Below are positions 20,375 through 21,147 of a stretch of DNA of 21,147 nucleotides, piece by piece. Every line of letters starts with the position of its first letter. Positions within the stretch are counted from its first letter, which is position 1. The notes under the pieces were generated by a model that saw only the letters and a program-made list of their open reading frames with translations, ran no database searches and was not told the DNA's origin. The stretch comes from Oppiella nova. Taxonomy: Eukaryota; Arthropoda; Arachnida; Sarcoptiformes; Oppiidae. A program made the position numbers and the translations under genes. The stretch lies in the NCBI GenBank assembly GCA_905397405.1, contig CAJPVJ010000715.1, forward strand, positions 1-21,147, written 5' to 3'.

Positions 20375-21147
20375 CTTCATACTGTTCAATTAACTTCACG
20401 TAAAAGTGTATATCAGATATACTGTATATATTTACACTGCATACCACTCTCGCCCCCACCTAACACTATTTCGCAGCCTCCTAATCAAATGCGATACAGT
20501 TGCCCACATTTTGGGTGTGAAATATCTGTTGTGATTAATCTTTGCAGTGATATATCAGATGAGAGCACTTCTGTAGATTAAGTTTAGACTTTTTTCAATG
20601 AACGAGAAAATTGTATAATAAAACAAATATTACTTTCGACATGAAAAAAATAAAATACTAAAAACTATCGCAAAACACTATGAATTGTATGTTTGCATTG
20701 AATTACAGTAAAGGTTTTTGTGTTGAATTTATGTTTCAAAAATATATTCTGACTTTTGTTAAGAAATTGATCGAAACTTTATGCATAAATCAAAAGCCAT
20801 TTATCACTATTACGTTCACTAAAATAGATATTTGAATAATAATCAAATAGAAAAATTACTGTTGTTATTTTAAATACATTTGTAACTTTTCAAACAACAC
20901 ATATATTTCCCACATTCAGCTATAAATTACATTGATTCTACAATTTTTAATTAAATTTGCTGAAACTTTGAATGACATATCTATGTTAAAATCAATCAAC
21001 TATATTTTGAATTATAATTAATAAAATATACTTCGCAACAAATGTTACAATAAATACAATATGAAAATAATGAGAAACAAATAAATGAGACAATATCTAA
21101 AGACAAATCAAATAATTAAACAAACATTAATCTAATTTGTTAAGGAT
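20375..21147. repeat. Inverted copy of intron-1 repeat, breaking ADAM10 exon 4
   Basis: Homology to the reverse complement of 11147-11931 begins at C20375, directly after the GAA codon of ALKDPE, and continues to the last base of the window. Family members continue here with a YRFPGNYGVEKFL-like sequence, which is absent. A cryptic donor (AC|GTAAAA, about 20400) could be used, but would add unrelated residues. The true extent is unknown because the window ends inside it. Either a repeat inserted into the exon or two unlinked pieces were joined in assembly. Confidence 0.85.

Noticed and set aside
1-21147. CRISPR array, tRNA, rRNA or spliceosomal RNA genes
   Set aside because: No regularly spaced short repeats, no tRNA B-box-like arms and no U-RNA core sequences were recognised; the genes are spliced and eukaryotic.

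Overview
The window looks like nuclear DNA of a small arthropod. It is A+T-rich, carries spliceosomal genes with GT-AG introns and encodes two secretory-pathway proteins of animal families. The very short introns (mostly 50-130 bp) and abundant GA/TC microsatellites would suit a mite or other chelicerate, but that placement is inference. The two ends of the window both lie in repeats, as contig ends often do.

Layout. Positions 1-1054 are a repeat complex: a 452-bp patchwork element with 61-bp inverted ends, overlapping a foldback palindrome with ~300-nt arms. A separate 75-nt-arm hairpin lies at 1462-1627. Positions 1811-5946 (+) hold a complete 20-exon gene. Its spliced frame stays open from ATG to TAG (2355 nt, 784 aa). 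It encodes a secreted animal heme peroxidase with an N-terminal CLIP-like cysteine module. Positions 5947-10753 are intergenic, with repeats and a richer, promoter-like stretch before the second gene. From 10754 (+) runs an ADAM10/Kuzbanian-type metalloprotease gene. Its signal-peptide exon, two prodomain exons and the start of the protease domain (495 codons) are visible. Its fourth exon breaks off at 20374, where a near-identical inverted copy of its own intron 1 begins and runs to the window end.

The two genes are tandem on one strand but need not be functionally linked. Both products would enter the secretory pathway: an extracellular oxidative enzyme and a membrane sheddase precursor. 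Regulation can be read only as candidate TATA boxes, one poly(A) signal and one promoter-like site inside ADAM10 intron 3.

The most unusual content is the rearranged DNA. (1) At 2093-2330 a 119-nt unit occurs twice. In the second copy 63 nt are identical, but the other 56 nt are the base-by-base complement WITHOUT reversal (56/56). No ordinary replication or recombination route gives this. (2) A 222-bp insertion in ADAM10 intron 1, flanked by 8-bp direct repeats and TC tracts, carries a perfect 70-nt inverted copy of ADAM10 exon 2 fused to a copy of a nearby tandem repeat. (3) The 1-452 element contains inverted copies of two separate pieces of the intergenic DNA between the two genes. Together these suggest repeated copying of local sequence into new places, with GA/TC tracts at several joins, or else assembly damage of an unusual kind.
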